This document shows positions 44,217 to 52,880 of a stretch of 64,000 nucleotides of DNA, in pieces. Position numbers and translations under genes: made by a program. Under the pieces are notes generated by a model. It worked only from the letters and a program-made list of their open reading frames with translations, had not been told where the DNA came from and searched no databases. The DNA lies in NCBI RefSeq assembly GCF_008000995.1, contig NZ_CP042828.1, positions 4,206,882 to 4,270,881 on the forward strand, given 5' to 3'. Position 1 is the stretch's first letter. Each line of letters begins with the position of its first letter. This DNA is from Ruania zhangjianzhongii. Its GTDB lineage: Bacteria > Actinomycetota > Actinomycetes > Actinomycetales > Beutenbergiaceae.

Positions 44217-45260
44217 GTGGTTCGAGATCTGCGCGCCCTGCCGAAGGCACACCTGCACCTGCACTTCACCGGATCGATGGACCCGCGCACCCTGGTGGAG
44301 CTGGCCGACCAGCAGCGGATCTCGCTGCCCGATTCCCTCCGTGCCGCAGTGGCCCCGGATGCGGCGCTCCGGCTGCCCGCCAACGAGCGTGGCTGGTTCC
44401 GGTTCCAGCGGATGTATGACGCCGCCCGAGCCGTGGTGCGGTCGGAGGAGGTGATGCGTCGGCTGGTGCACGAGGCCGCGGCGGCCGACGCCGCCGAAGG
44501 ATCACGGCGGCTCGAGCTGCAGGTGGACCCGACCTCCTACGCCCCGTTCGTCGGCGGGATCACCCCGGCGCTGGAGATCGTCCTGGACGCGGCACGCCAG
44601 GCCAGCGCCGCCACCGGGGTGGAGGTGGCGATCATCGTGGCCTCGTCCCGGACCCGGCACCCGCTGGACGCACGGACGCTGGCCCGGTTGGCGGCACGGC
44701 ACGCCGATGACGGGCCCGGTGGGGTGATCGGTTACGGCCTCAGCAACGACGAGCGCCGCGGGGACACCTCCGAGTTCGCCGGTGCCTTCCAGATCGCCGC
44801 CCGGGCCGGCCTCGCCCTGGTGCCGCACGGTGGCGAGCTGCTCGGTCCGGGACATGTGCGAGAGGTCGTGGCCCATCTGCACCCGGACCGGCTCGGGCAC
44901 GGGGTGCGCGCGGCCGAGGACCCCGCCCTGCTGGACCGGCTGGTGGCGGACGGTATCGCGTTCGAGGTGTGCCCGGCCTCGAACGTCTCCCTCGGGGTGT
45001 ACGCCCGGGCCACGGACGTCCCCCTGGCCACGCTGCACGCTGCCGGCGCGCAGATCGCCCTCGGTGCCGACGATCCCTTGCTGTTCTCCTCCCGGCTGCT
45101 CGCCCAGTACGAGGCCGCCCGGCAGGTGCACGGATTCAGCGATAGCCAGCTGGCCGATCTGGCCCGCTCCTCGATCACCACCTCGCGTGCGTCGGGGAGC
45201 ACGAAGGCGCAGCTCCTCAGCGAGGTGGACGAGTGGCTCGCCCAGCCCGCAGGCGACTGA
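44217..45260 (+). CDS. add: Adenosine deaminase
   Basis: The enzyme hydrolyses adenosine to inosine in purine salvage. The 347-residue protein has the metal motif KAHLHLHFTGS (metal His14 and His16), the PHGGELLGPGH region, HPDRLGHGVRA, the catalytic CPASNVSLGVY, and GADDPLLF near the C terminus. The HFTG variant in place of HLDG is common in actinobacterial ADAs. It uses a GTG start without a strong ribosome-binding site and converges on the paralogue pair downstream. Confidence 0.92.
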   Translation: MVRDLRALPKAHLHLHFTGSMDPRTLVELADQQRISLPDSLRAAVAPDAALRLPANERGWFRFQRMYDAARAVVRSEEVMRRLVHEAAAADAAEGSRRLELQVDPTSYAPFVGGITPALEIVLDAARQASAATGVEVAIIVASSRTRHPLDARTLARLAARHADDGPGGVIGYGLSNDERRGDTSEFAGAFQIAARAGLALVPHGGELLGPGHVREVVAHLHPDRLGHGVRAAEDPALLDRLVADGIAFEVCPASNVSLGVYARATDVPLATLHAAGAQIALGADDPLLFSSRLLAQYEAARQVHGFSDSQLADLARSSITTSRASGSTKAQLLSEVDEWLAQPAGD

Positions 45261-45285
45261 TCCTGAGTCGGCCGGCGGTCGCTGG

Positions 45286-46014
45286 TCAGGCGTCCTGGCG
45301 CACCGGGTCGCTCGGCGAGAACCAGCCGGTGAACAGGCGCCACCCGTCATCGAAGTGACCGCCGCGCACGTACAGGTACTGCTCGTCGGTCAGCGGCTCG
45401 TCACCGACGTAGGCCCAGGCGCCGCCGCTTCCGGTAACCGAGAGCTCGAGCTCACCGTCGGCGGGCGAGATCAGGGTCAGGTGCCCGCGGGCGTCATCGG
45501 ACATTCCTACCTGGAGGTCGCCGAAGATCGGGTACTCCCCCGAGCGGGCGATCACCGGGTCCGTCTCCGCCAGCTCCACCTCCGGGTCGACCGTGCCCGA
45601 CAGGTGGTCGGACTCGGTGTGCACCACCAGGGCGGCGAACTCGCCGCCAGGCGCCACCCCGACGATCAGGCGCTCCGCCGGGGAGTCACCGCCACCACCT
45701 TCGGGGTGTTCGGCCAGGTGCACCACCCAGTGGGTTCCGGGCTGGTCGAGCAGGCTGAGCCGCTCGACCTGTTCTGCGGAGGGTGCCTCGGCGCCGCTGG
45801 CCAGCATCGCCTCCGGGTCCTCGGCCACCCCGGCTACGTACTCCTGCGCGGTCTCGATGGCGCTCTCGTCGCTCTCCGGGATCGAGCACCCGCACGCCGC
45901 GGAGTCGCCGAGCACCAGCACCAGGACTCCGACCACGACGGCGACCAGCACGAGCGCACCGGCCAGGACGACCTTGCGCCGGGTCCAGCGCCACCGGCCG
46001 GCGGCCTCAGTCAT
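45286..46014 (-). CDS. Membrane-anchored CxCSIP protein (paralogue 2)
   Basis: This 242-residue protein has a basic start (MTEAAGRWRWTRRK) and one transmembrane segment (VVLAGALVLVAVVVGVLVLVLG), and then the extracellular motif CGCSIPESDESAIETAQEYV. The body contains VARSGEYPIFGDLQVGMSDDARGHL and ends GGAWAYVGDEPLT...FSPSDPVRQDA. It is clearly paralogous to the upstream gene, whose last codons overlap its ATG (46014 versus stop at 46007). I do not recognise the family; it is likely a surface-exposed protein with a disulfide or metal-binding CxC. Confidence 0.7.
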   Translation of the reverse strand: MTEAAGRWRWTRRKVVLAGALVLVAVVVGVLVLVLGDSAACGCSIPESDESAIETAQEYVAGVAEDPEAMLASGAEAPSAEQVERLSLLDQPGTHWVVHLAEHPEGGGGDSPAERLIVGVAPGGEFAALVVHTESDHLSGTVDPEVELAETDPVIARSGEYPIFGDLQVGMSDDARGHLTLISPADGELELSVTGSGGAWAYVGDEPLTDEQYLYVRGGHFDDGWRLFTGWFSPSDPVRQDA

Positions 46015-46726
46015 CCTCGGTGACCGGATCAGACGGGGAGAACCAGGCGGCCCCGAACCACCAGGCATCGTCCGACGAGCGCTGTCCGCCACGCACGTAC
46101 CGGTACTCCTCCTCCTGCAACGGCTCCGCACCGACATACGCCCAGGCGCCGCCGTTTCCGGTCACCGAGAGCGCGATCGGATCGCCGGCGAGCGGGACCA
46201 CCGCGAGGCGCCCGCGGGCATCGTCCGACATCCCGACGTTCAGCTCGCCGAAGATCGGGTACTGGCCGGAGCGGGCGATCACCGGCTCGGTCTCCCTTGC
46301 CTCCACCGCCGGGTCCACTGTGCCCTGCTCGTAGTCGGTCTCGGTGTGCACCACCAGCGCCGCCACCTCCCCTTCGGGTGCGATACCGACGACCAGCCGC
46401 TCGGCGGGTGAACGCCCGTAGCCACCGTCGGGTCGCTCGGTGACGAGCACGGTCCAGGTGGTGTCCGGGTGATCGAGCAGGCTGAGCTGGCTCACCTGCT
46501 CAGCCGTGGGGGCCTGGGCGTCCTCGGCCAGCATCGCCTCCGGTGCCTCGTCCACCCCGGCCACGTACTCCTGCGCGGTGGCGATCGCGTCCTCCTCGTT
46601 CGGTGGGATCGAGCAGGCGCAGGAGGCCGAGCTGCCGATCACCAGCACCACCACGCCCACGACGACGAGCAGCACCACGAGGATCCCGGAACCGATAGCG
46701 ACCTTGAAGCCGATAGAACGCGCCAT
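46007..46726 (-). CDS. Membrane-anchored CxCSIP protein (paralogue 1)
   Basis: The 239-residue protein starts MARSIGFKVAIGSGILVVLLVVVGVVVLVIG, a single N-terminal membrane anchor, followed by SSASCACSIPPNEEDAIATAQEYVAG. It shares with its neighbour LSLLDHPDTTWTV, SPAERLVVGIAPEGEVAALVVHTE, VIARSGQYPIFGELNVGMSDDA and the C-terminal GNGGAWAYVG and FSPSDPV. The start at 46726 places the anchor correctly; the frame is open to 46795. It lies in one overlapping pair, so the two are co-translated. The function is unknown. Confidence 0.7.
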   Translation of the reverse strand: MARSIGFKVAIGSGILVVLLVVVGVVVLVIGSSASCACSIPPNEEDAIATAQEYVAGVDEAPEAMLAEDAQAPTAEQVSQLSLLDHPDTTWTVLVTERPDGGYGRSPAERLVVGIAPEGEVAALVVHTETDYEQGTVDPAVEARETEPVIARSGQYPIFGELNVGMSDDARGRLAVVPLAGDPIALSVTGNGGAWAYVGAEPLQEEEYRYVRGGQRSSDDAWWFGAAWFSPSDPVTEDD

Positions 46727-46845
46727 GTCCCGAACCTTGCCAGGGCGAGTCCGCGCCGTCGATGGGCACAACTGTCCCTCCCACAGCGCCGACATCTGGC
46801 GTGCGCCAGCGCCGGCCGACCATCCAGCACGGCTACGGTGGAGCG

Positions 46846-47592
46846 GTGCGAGCGTCCCGGATCACCACTGCAGCACGCCGGGGCGGAGCGTGGGCAGCGG
46901 ACTATGCCTACGCCGTCCGGCAGATCGGTGCCGGACTGATCCGCCCGGCACCCGAGTGGGCCACCTCCGGGGCCACCTCCGGCACCCAGGTGCCGGTCCT
47001 GCTCATCCCGGGCATCTACGAGTCATGGCGCTTCCTCGAACCGCTGGCGGAGCGGCTGCTGGACGCGGGCCACCCGGTGCACGTGGTGCGCGAGCTCGGC
47101 CTCAACCATCGCAGCGTGCGCAGTGGTGCGGACATGGTGGCGGCGAACCTGCGCACGCTGGCCGCGCGCGAGGTGGTGCTGGTGGCGCACAGCAAGGGTG
47201 GTCTGATCGGTAAGCAGGTGCTGCTGGACCGGGCCGACGGCGTCACTTACGGTGCACAGGCCGGTGCGGGCGATGCGCGGCCCGGGCCGCGGGTGCTCGG
47301 GTTGGTGGCGGTGAACACCCCGTTCCGGGGCTCGGCCTATGCCACGTTCATGCCGGTGCGGGCGGTGCGCGCCCTCTCCCCGCGAGCGCTGCGGGCGCTG
47401 GCCGAGCAGCGCGCTGTGGACGCGCAGATCACGTCGCTGTACACGTCGTGGGACCCGCACATCCCCGGGGGCAGCGAGCTGCTGACGGCCCGGAACGTAC
47501 AGGTACCGGCGGTCGGGCACTTCCGAATCCTCGGCGACCGGCACACCCAGGACGCGATCGTGGCCGCAGTCCGCAGCTACCAGGAGGGGTAG
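46846..47592 (+). CDS. Alpha/beta-hydrolase (lipase/esterase-like)
   Basis: The 248-residue protein shows a nucleophile elbow VLVAHSKGGLIGK (Ser in AHSKGG), a preceding VLLIPGIYESWRFLEPLAERLLDAGHPVHVV, a late SWDPHIPGG as acid candidate, and VGHFRILGD with the His. It is related to the PGAP1/lecithin-acyltransferase-like or triacylglycerol lipase group, but the substrate is unknown. GTG 46846 follows GGTGGAG; the open frame extends to 46762. No signal peptide is evident. Confidence 0.75.
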   Translation: MRASRITTAARRGGAWAADYAYAVRQIGAGLIRPAPEWATSGATSGTQVPVLLIPGIYESWRFLEPLAERLLDAGHPVHVVRELGLNHRSVRSGADMVAANLRTLAAREVVLVAHSKGGLIGKQVLLDRADGVTYGAQAGAGDARPGPRVLGLVAVNTPFRGSAYATFMPVRAVRALSPRALRALAEQRAVDAQITSLYTSWDPHIPGGSELLTARNVQVPAVGHFRILGDRHTQDAIVAAVRSYQEG

Positions 47593-47601
47593 CGACGCCG
47601 C

Positions 47602-47755
47602 GTGCCGGCCAGCGCACACGTGCCGGCCAGTGCCGGGCGACGCACACGTGCCGGCCAACGCCACGCGTGCCGGCCAACGCACGCATGCCGGCCAACGCAC
47701 GCATGCCGGCCAACACCACGTGTACCGGCCAACGCCACGTGTACCGACCTCGCTG
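47602..47755. repeat. Imperfect tandem repeat between hydrolase gene and murB
   Basis: About eight imperfect copies of an 18-20 nt unit (core ACGTGCCGGCCAACGC, containing the palindromes GCCGGC and GCATGC) fill the convergent gap between the hydrolase stop and the murB stop. Frames through it are only repeat-driven. Variation between copies shows it is older than the 8-bp array at 26893. Confidence 0.75.
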
Positions 47756-47779
47756 CTCCGGCCAGAATCGGCGTGCAGC

Positions 47780-48874
47780 TCAGAGCCGCACGCCCACCAG
47801 CACCGGTTCGCAGACCAGCTCGACCCCGAAGGTGGTGCGCACACCGTCGCGAACCTCGCGGGCCAGGTGGAGCAGCTCGTCCGTGCTCGCCCCGCCGCGG
47901 TTGGTCAGGGCGAGGACATGCTTGGTGGACAACGCTGCCGGACCCGGCATGCCGTGCCCCTTCTCGAACCCGGAACGGGCGATCAGCCACGCTGCGCTGG
48001 TCTTCACCCGGCCGCTGCCGGCCTCGAACCTCGGGGCATCGGCCGGCAGCCGGTCCGCCTCGGCAGCCGGGAGGATCGGGTTGGTGAAGAACGACCCGGC
48101 ACTCCAGGTGTCGTGATCGGCCGGGTCGAGCACCATCCCCTTACCGCCGCGCAGCGCCAGCACCGCCTCGCGCACTTCGGCCGACGGCGCCCGCTCCCCC
48201 AGCTCCACGTCCAACGTCCTGGCCAGCTCCGGGTAGCGCACCGGCGCCGAGGTATCCGCGAGCACCATCTGGAAGCCGACATCCAGCACCACGTAGCGAG
48301 GTGTGGGCCGCCACGCCCGGCCGGCGCCGTCGTCAGCGAGCGACTCCTTGAGCACCGAGGAGCGATACCCGAAGCCCAGCTCCGACCGGGCGAGGGTGCG
48401 CACCCGGCCGGCAGCCCGGTCCCAGGTGCGCACCGAGGAGATCACCTCGGCCACCTCTTGGCCGTACGCGCCGACGTTCTGTACCGGGGTGGCGCCGGTG
48501 CTCCCCGGGATCCCGGAGAGTGCCTCGATCCCCCGCCAGCCCTCGGCCACTGCGCGCAGCACCACATCGTCCCAGACCTGCCCGGCCGGCACCCGGATCG
48601 CCGCGCCACCGCAGGAGTCCGCGGTCTCCACGCTGATGCCGCGCCGCGCGTCGCGCACCACCACGCCGTCGAACCCCTGGTCCGCGGCGAGGACGTTAGA
48701 ACCGCCGCCGAGCACCAGCAGCGGGACGCCTTCGGCGTCCGCGGCGGCGATCGTGGCGATCAGCTCCTCCTCGGACTCGGCCGACACCAGCGAGCGCACC
48801 GGACCGCCCACCCGCAGGGTCGTCAACTGCGCCAGCGTGGCTGTCACCGTCTCCTGCTCAGTGGCCGTCCTCAT
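47780..48874 (-). CDS. murB: UDP-N-acetylmuramate dehydrogenase
   Basis: MurB reduces UDP-GlcNAc-enolpyruvate to UDP-MurNAc in peptidoglycan synthesis, using FAD and NADPH. The 364-residue protein shows TTLRVGGPVRSLV, the FAD loop VLGGGSNVL, GIPGSTGATPVQNVGAYGQEV, the FGYRSSVLK segment, SAGSFFTNPI and the C-terminal catalytic Glu region (VCEPVLVGVRL). ATG 48874 overlaps the end of the upstream MFS gene. Confidence 0.95.
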   Translation of the reverse strand: MRTATEQETVTATLAQLTTLRVGGPVRSLVSAESEEELIATIAAADAEGVPLLVLGGGSNVLAADQGFDGVVVRDARRGISVETADSCGGAAIRVPAGQVWDDVVLRAVAEGWRGIEALSGIPGSTGATPVQNVGAYGQEVAEVISSVRTWDRAAGRVRTLARSELGFGYRSSVLKESLADDGAGRAWRPTPRYVVLDVGFQMVLADTSAPVRYPELARTLDVELGERAPSAEVREAVLALRGGKGMVLDPADHDTWSAGSFFTNPILPAAEADRLPADAPRFEAGSGRVKTSAAWLIARSGFEKGHGMPGPAALSTKHVLALTNRGGASTDELLHLAREVRDGVRTTFGVELVCEPVLVGVRL

Positions 48875-50123
48875 GACCTGCCACTCTACGACTCGCAGGC
48901 CCGGCCGTGGGGCTGGTCGGCGCACCCGTCTGCTCTGCGGTCTGCGGGGGCCGCGCTGCGGGGATCGCCAGCAGGCCAGCCACCAGCGGCACCAGGATCA
49001 CCAGCAGGGCGCTGCGGGTGCCGACCACATCGGCGAGCAGGCCGAGGACCCCGGGCCCGACCAGGAACGCGGTGTACCCAATCGTGGAGACCACGGACAG
49101 CCGGGCGGCGGCCTTCATCGGTTCATCGGAGGCGGCGCTCATCCCGACCGGGAAGCCGAGTGCAGCACCCATCCCCCACAGCACCGCGCCAGCCAGGGCC
49201 ACCGGCATGCTCGGCACCAGGCAGAACACCGCCAGTCCGACGATCGCCAGCGCCGTGCACAGCCGCAGCACCGTCACCCGCCCGAACCGGTCCAACAACC
49301 AGGTGCCGAGGAAGCGCATCACGGTCATCCCGATGAGGAAGATGGTCAACCCGCTCGCGCCCACATCGTTAGGCACGTCGAAGCCGTCCACGACGGCGAG
49401 TGCGAGCCAGTCGTTGGCCGCCCCCTCGGTCAGGGCGGCCGCGAGGACCACCAGGCCCACCATCAAGGTGCGCGGCTCCAGCCAGACCCGCGCGAAGGAG
49501 GTGTGCGCGCTGTGCTGCGCTGCGCCGTCGGGGGTGGGCTCGGCGGGCGGTTCCGGGAGGAAACCGCGGCCGAGGACGATCACCGCCACCAACGCCAGCC
49601 CCACCACGGTCATCACGTGCAGCGGGACACCGATGCCGAAGCGCATCGCTACCGCGCCGAGCGCGGCACCGAGCACCGTGCCGATGGAGAAGCCGCCGTG
49701 GAAAGCGGGCATGATCGCGCGGCCGAGGGCCTGCTCCACCCGGGCACCGGCGAAGTTCATCGCCACATCCCAGCCACCGATTCCCATCGTGGTCACGAAC
49801 AACCCGGCGGTGAGCAGCAGCGGCAGACCGGAGGCCACCCCGGTCACCGCCAGCCCCAGGCCGACCGTGGCCAGGATGGCGGCGACCAGGACGGTGGCCC
49901 GGGCGCCGATTCGGGCGATCACGCGCCCGGACAGCGGCAGGGAGAGGACGGAGCCGAGCGAGCCGACCACGATGATCAGCCCCAGGTCGCGCTCGCGCAG
50001 GGAGAGCTCGTCGCGGATGGTCGGGATGCGGGAGAGCCAGTTCGCGAAGGTGAACCCGTTCAGCACGAAGGTGGCGAACACCACGGCGGCAGCACGACGC
50101 GCAGAGGCGGTGGTGGTGGACAT
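48858..50123 (-). CDS. MFS transporter (YbjJ-like)
   Basis: The 421-residue protein has about twelve membrane segments with the first MFS signature (NWLSRIPTIRDELSLRERDLG then LPLSGRVIARIGAR). It starts MSTTTASARRAAAVVFATFVLNGFTFANWLSRIP, typical of the YbjJ-like branch, whose substrates are unknown. It is divergent from the LacI gene with a 143-nt shared promoter region, suggesting control by that regulator. Its stop overlaps murB. Confidence 0.82.
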   Translation of the reverse strand: MSTTTASARRAAAVVFATFVLNGFTFANWLSRIPTIRDELSLRERDLGLIIVVGSLGSVLSLPLSGRVIARIGARATVLVAAILATVGLGLAVTGVASGLPLLLTAGLFVTTMGIGGWDVAMNFAGARVEQALGRAIMPAFHGGFSIGTVLGAALGAVAMRFGIGVPLHVMTVVGLALVAVIVLGRGFLPEPPAEPTPDGAAQHSAHTSFARVWLEPRTLMVGLVVLAAALTEGAANDWLALAVVDGFDVPNDVGASGLTIFLIGMTVMRFLGTWLLDRFGRVTVLRLCTALAIVGLAVFCLVPSMPVALAGAVLWGMGAALGFPVGMSAASDEPMKAAARLSVVSTIGYTAFLVGPGVLGLLADVVGTRSALLVILVPLVAGLLAIPAARPPQTAEQTGAPTSPTAGPASRRVAGHEDGH

Positions 50124-50266
50124 CGCGGCGCTTTCGTCCGTGGGGTGGGCCGCGGCCGGCGGCAGAAGCCCGCGGCGGGCGGAGGACCAGGCGGCCCCTG
50201 GACTATGGTGCGACTCAGCCCGAGCGGGGTCAACCCGCCGCAGCCGAGGTCGAGAGGAGAGTGACG

Positions 50267-51307
50267 GTGAGCGAACGCGTCACGCTGACGCATGTGGCCC
50301 GTGCCGCCGGGGTGTCGCTGTCGACGGCGTCGCTGGCGTTCTCCGGTGCCGGTCCGATCTCCGCGGCCACCCGGCAGAAGGTGCTCGATGCCGCTGCCGG
50401 GCTCGGCTACTCCGGCCCGAACCCGGTGGCACAGTCGTTGCGCCGGGGCCGCAGCGGGATCATCGGGGTGGTGGTGGGTGGGGACCTGCGCGCCCGGTTC
50501 CGGGATCCGGTGGCGCTGGGCACCCTGGACGGGCTGGCCACCACGCTCGCTGCCGAAGGGATGGGGGTCCTGCTGCTGCCCTCGGAGCCGGCCGGTGCCC
50601 GGCTGCTGACGCACTCGGCGATGGATGCGGCGGTGCTGCTCAGCGTCTCCGCTGGTGATGCGGCCCGGACCCTGCGCCGCCGAGGTATCGCGATGGTGCG
50701 GGTGGACTCCACCGCTCGTGGCGTCAGCTCGGTGCTGGTGGAGGACGAGGCGGGGATGGCGGCGCTCGCCGAGCATCTGCGCACGCTCGGCCATCAGCGG
50801 GTGGCGGTGCTCACCCTCGGCTGGAGCAACCGCCGCCGCCAGGGGCCGATCGACCTGGCAACCGCGCCCCGCGCGAAGGTGCCCTACACCGCGGCTCGGA
50901 TGGCCGGCATCCTCGGCGCCGGGATCGAGCCGATGGCAGTGGAGGAGACCACGGGGTCACTGGTGGAGGAGGGAATCCGCGCCGGGCATGCGGTGCTGGC
51001 GGCCACGCCCCGGCCGACGGCGGTGGTGGCGATGAGCGACCTGCTCGCCGCCGGAGTGGTGCTGGCGGCGCGGGAGCGCGGGCTGCGGGTGCCGCAGGAC
51101 GTGTCGGTGGCCGGGTTCGACGGCGCCAGCCTGCCCTGGTTGGCCGGGCACGAGCTGACCTCGGTGTGCCAGCCGATCGAGGAGAAGGGCCGGCGGGCGG
51201 CGCAGGCAGCGATCCGGCTGGCCGCGGGTGAGAAGGTTCGCTCGGTGACGCTGGGCTGCACGCTGCGGGTGGGTACGACCACCGGGCCGGCGCCGCGGAC
51301 CTCCTGA
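50267..51307 (+). CDS. LacI-family transcription regulator
   Basis: The 346-residue protein begins VSERVTLTHVARAAGVSLSTASLAFSG, the LacI HTH, with hinge helix NPVAQSLRRGRSGIIGVVV and a periplasmic-binding-protein-like domain (GHQRVAVLTLG, DVSVAGFDGASL, LTSVCQPIEEKGRRAA). GTG 50267 has GAGGAG at 7 nt; an in-frame GTG at 50261 is the alternative. It is divergent from the MFS exporter and is likely to regulate it and itself. No obvious palindrome is visible in the 50124-50266 gap. Confidence 0.88.
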   Translation: MSERVTLTHVARAAGVSLSTASLAFSGAGPISAATRQKVLDAAAGLGYSGPNPVAQSLRRGRSGIIGVVVGGDLRARFRDPVALGTLDGLATTLAAEGMGVLLLPSEPAGARLLTHSAMDAAVLLSVSAGDAARTLRRRGIAMVRVDSTARGVSSVLVEDEAGMAALAEHLRTLGHQRVAVLTLGWSNRRRQGPIDLATAPRAKVPYTAARMAGILGAGIEPMAVEETTGSLVEEGIRAGHAVLAATPRPTAVVAMSDLLAAGVVLAARERGLRVPQDVSVAGFDGASLPWLAGHELTSVCQPIEEKGRRAAQAAIRLAAGEKVRSVTLGCTLRVGTTTGPAPRTS

Positions 51308-51416
51308 CGCCCCTGCGCCCCAACAACCTCCACGCCGCGACTGGACCACATCCGTTGCCCCCAGCGCTCCCAGGGAACACAATTTGTCCACTCGGCGGCC
51401 GGGTAGCGGGCACTCG

Positions 51417-51839
51417 TCAGTGCAGGCGGACCTGCGCCTGGGACTTGCCGAGCACGCTGGCACCGTTCACCGTGACCTTCAGGTCCACCCGCGCGGTGCC
51501 GGCATCGGCGTCGACGGCGCCGACCACGGCGACGATGTCCACTTCCGCCGCATCGGGGTCGGGCACCACTACCGGACGGGTGAACCGCACCCCGTAGGAG
51601 AGCAGATCGGCCGGGTCGTCCAGCCAGTCGGAGAGCGCCCCAGCAGCCAGGCCCATGGTGAGCATGCCGTGGGCGATCACCCCGGGCAGGCCGACCTCGA
51701 GCGCGAACCGCTCGTTCCAGTGGATCGGGTTGAAGTCCCCGGACGCACCGGCATAGCGGACCAGCCGGGCGCGGTCCACGGCGTGAGTCACCGCGAACAG
51801 TTCGGTACCGACGGTCGAGGACGCCTCGAGCGCGCCCAT
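51417..51839 (-). CDS. MaoC/HadB-like (R)-specific enoyl hydratase
   Basis: The 140-residue hot-dog-fold protein contains RYAGASGDFNPIHWNERFALEVGLPGVIAHGMLTMGLA, with the catalytic Asp/His of the hydratase-2 motif. Its GTG/ATG region overlaps the end of the HadA-like gene by one base. Mycobacterial HadB dehydrates beta-hydroxyacyl chains in mycolate synthesis. Micrococcales make no mycolates, so a role in other acyl or polyketide-like metabolism is possible. Confidence 0.85.
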   Translation of the reverse strand: MGALEASSTVGTELFAVTHAVDRARLVRYAGASGDFNPIHWNERFALEVGLPGVIAHGMLTMGLAAGALSDWLDDPADLLSYGVRFTRPVVVPDPDAAEVDIVAVVGAVDADAGTARVDLKVTVNGASVLGKSQAQVRLH

Positions 51840-52288
51840 CAGCCCTCCCCTCGCACAGCGAGAGTGGAGGTGACGGTGCAGACCGGGGCTGCGCCGTCGT
51901 CGGCAATCTCGGTACGGGTGGTGACCATCGAGATGCCGCCCCGGGTGGTGATCGAGTCCACGTGCACGGACGTGTGCAGCAGATCTCCGGCCACGATCGG
52001 TCGGTGGTAGACGAACCGCTCCTCGGCGTGCACCACCCGGGAGAAGTCGATACCCGCGCCGGGGTCCTCGATGTACTCCGCCTCGGCGCGCTGAGCGACC
52101 ACCACCGCGAAGGTCGGCGGCGCGAGCACATCCTCGTGCCCTGCGGCCCTGGCCACCTCCGGGTCGGTGTGTACCGGGTCACTCGCCCCCACAGCGGCGG
52201 CGAACTCGCCGATCTTCACCCGGGAGACGGCGTAGGGCGGGGTTCCGTGGAACTCCCGCCCTACGTAGTCGGTGCTGACCGCGGTCAT
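51839..52288 (-). CDS. HadA-like MaoC/FAS1 dehydratase-region protein
   Basis: The 149-residue protein starts MTAVSTDYVGREFHGTPPYAVSRVKIGEFAAAVG and has the N-terminal MaoC/FAS1-DH fold with VVHAEERFVYHRPIVAGDLLHTSVHVDSI. HadA-type proteins pair with HadB to form a dehydratase heterodimer. ATG 52288 lies 4 nt after the rpmG stop, and rpmG-hadA-hadB order matches that in other actinobacteria. Confidence 0.85.
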   Translation of the reverse strand: MTAVSTDYVGREFHGTPPYAVSRVKIGEFAAAVGASDPVHTDPEVARAAGHEDVLAPPTFAVVVAQRAEAEYIEDPGAGIDFSRVVHAEERFVYHRPIVAGDLLHTSVHVDSITTRGGISMVTTRTEIADDGAAPVCTVTSTLAVRGEG

Positions 52289-52292
52289 ACCC

Positions 52293-52463
52293 TCAGCGGG
52301 TCTCGCGGTGGTTGGTCTTGGCGTTGCAGCGCGGGCAGTACTTCGCCAGCTCGAGCCGGTCGGGGTTGTTCCGCCGGTTCTTCTTGGTGATGTAGTTGCG
52401 CTCCTTGCACACGTCACAGGCAAGGGTGATCTTCGGACGGACGTCCGCGGACTTGGTGGCCAT
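52293..52463 (-). CDS. rpmG: 50S ribosomal protein L33 (zinc-binding form)
   Basis: The 56-residue protein reads [20 protein letters not shown], then [20 protein letters not shown] and [16 protein letters not shown]. The two CxxC pairs show the zinc-containing (C+) form. It is transcribed after tRNA-Thr and tRNA-Met and before the hadA-like gene. Confidence 0.95.
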   Translation of the reverse strand: MATKSADVRPKITLACDVCKERNYITKKNRRNNPDRLELAKYCPRCNAKTNHRETR

Positions 52464-52512
52464 TGGTCTTCCTCACGATCTGCACTCGGATGGTGCGGCG
52501 GCGCTGGTGGTG

Positions 52513-52586
52513 TAGCGGGGGCGGGGCTCGAACCCGCGACCTCACGATTATGAGTCGTGCGCTCTGACCGACTGAGCTACCCCGCC
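52513..52586 (-). tRNA. tRNA-Met (CAT), probably elongator
   Basis: The 74-nt cloverleaf starts GGCGGGGTAGCTCAGTCGG, has the anticodon loop CTCATAA (CAT), and T-arm GGTTCGAGC. A paired first acceptor position (G-U) excludes initiator tRNA, whose 1-72 pair is mismatched. An isoleucine (lysidine) tRNA cannot be fully excluded, but the body matches elongator Met. Confidence 0.9.
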
Positions 52587-52634
52587 GCGTCCTGCGAAGG
52601 GCCCGCCCTGCTGACGGGCACCTTTACAGACCAG

Positions 52635-52707
52635 AGCCCCGATAGGGAATCGAACCCTAGACCTTCTCCTTACCATGGAGACGCTCTACCGACTGAGCTA
52701 TCGGGGC
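52635..52707 (-). tRNA. tRNA-Thr (GGT)
   Basis: The 73-nt tRNA starts GCCCCGATAGCTCAGTCGG, with anticodon GGT in the loop ATGGTAA, T-arm GGTTCGATTCC and acceptor pairing GCCCCGA with TCGGGGC. It lies just upstream of tRNA-Met on the same strand. Confidence 0.94.
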
Positions 52708-52880
52708 AGCGGGATCGAGGGTACATGCTCAGCCGCCCGGAGACGAAATCGCAGCGGCCCCTCGAGGCGCTTCTGTGACCGGAACCACTCCCGAGGCGAT
52801 GGTACTGCCCTGGAGGTGAGTCTCGGTCGGTCGGAACAGACGCCGAGACGCCTCATCGAGGCGCCCCACGTCGGTTCCGG

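Noticed and set aside
47602-47755. Possible CRISPR array
   Set aside because: Units are contiguous with no unique spacers, copies are imperfect and no cas genes are nearby.
52513-52586. Initiator tRNA-fMet
   Set aside because: The first acceptor base pairs with position 72 (G-U) and the body resembles elongator Met, so it is not the initiator.
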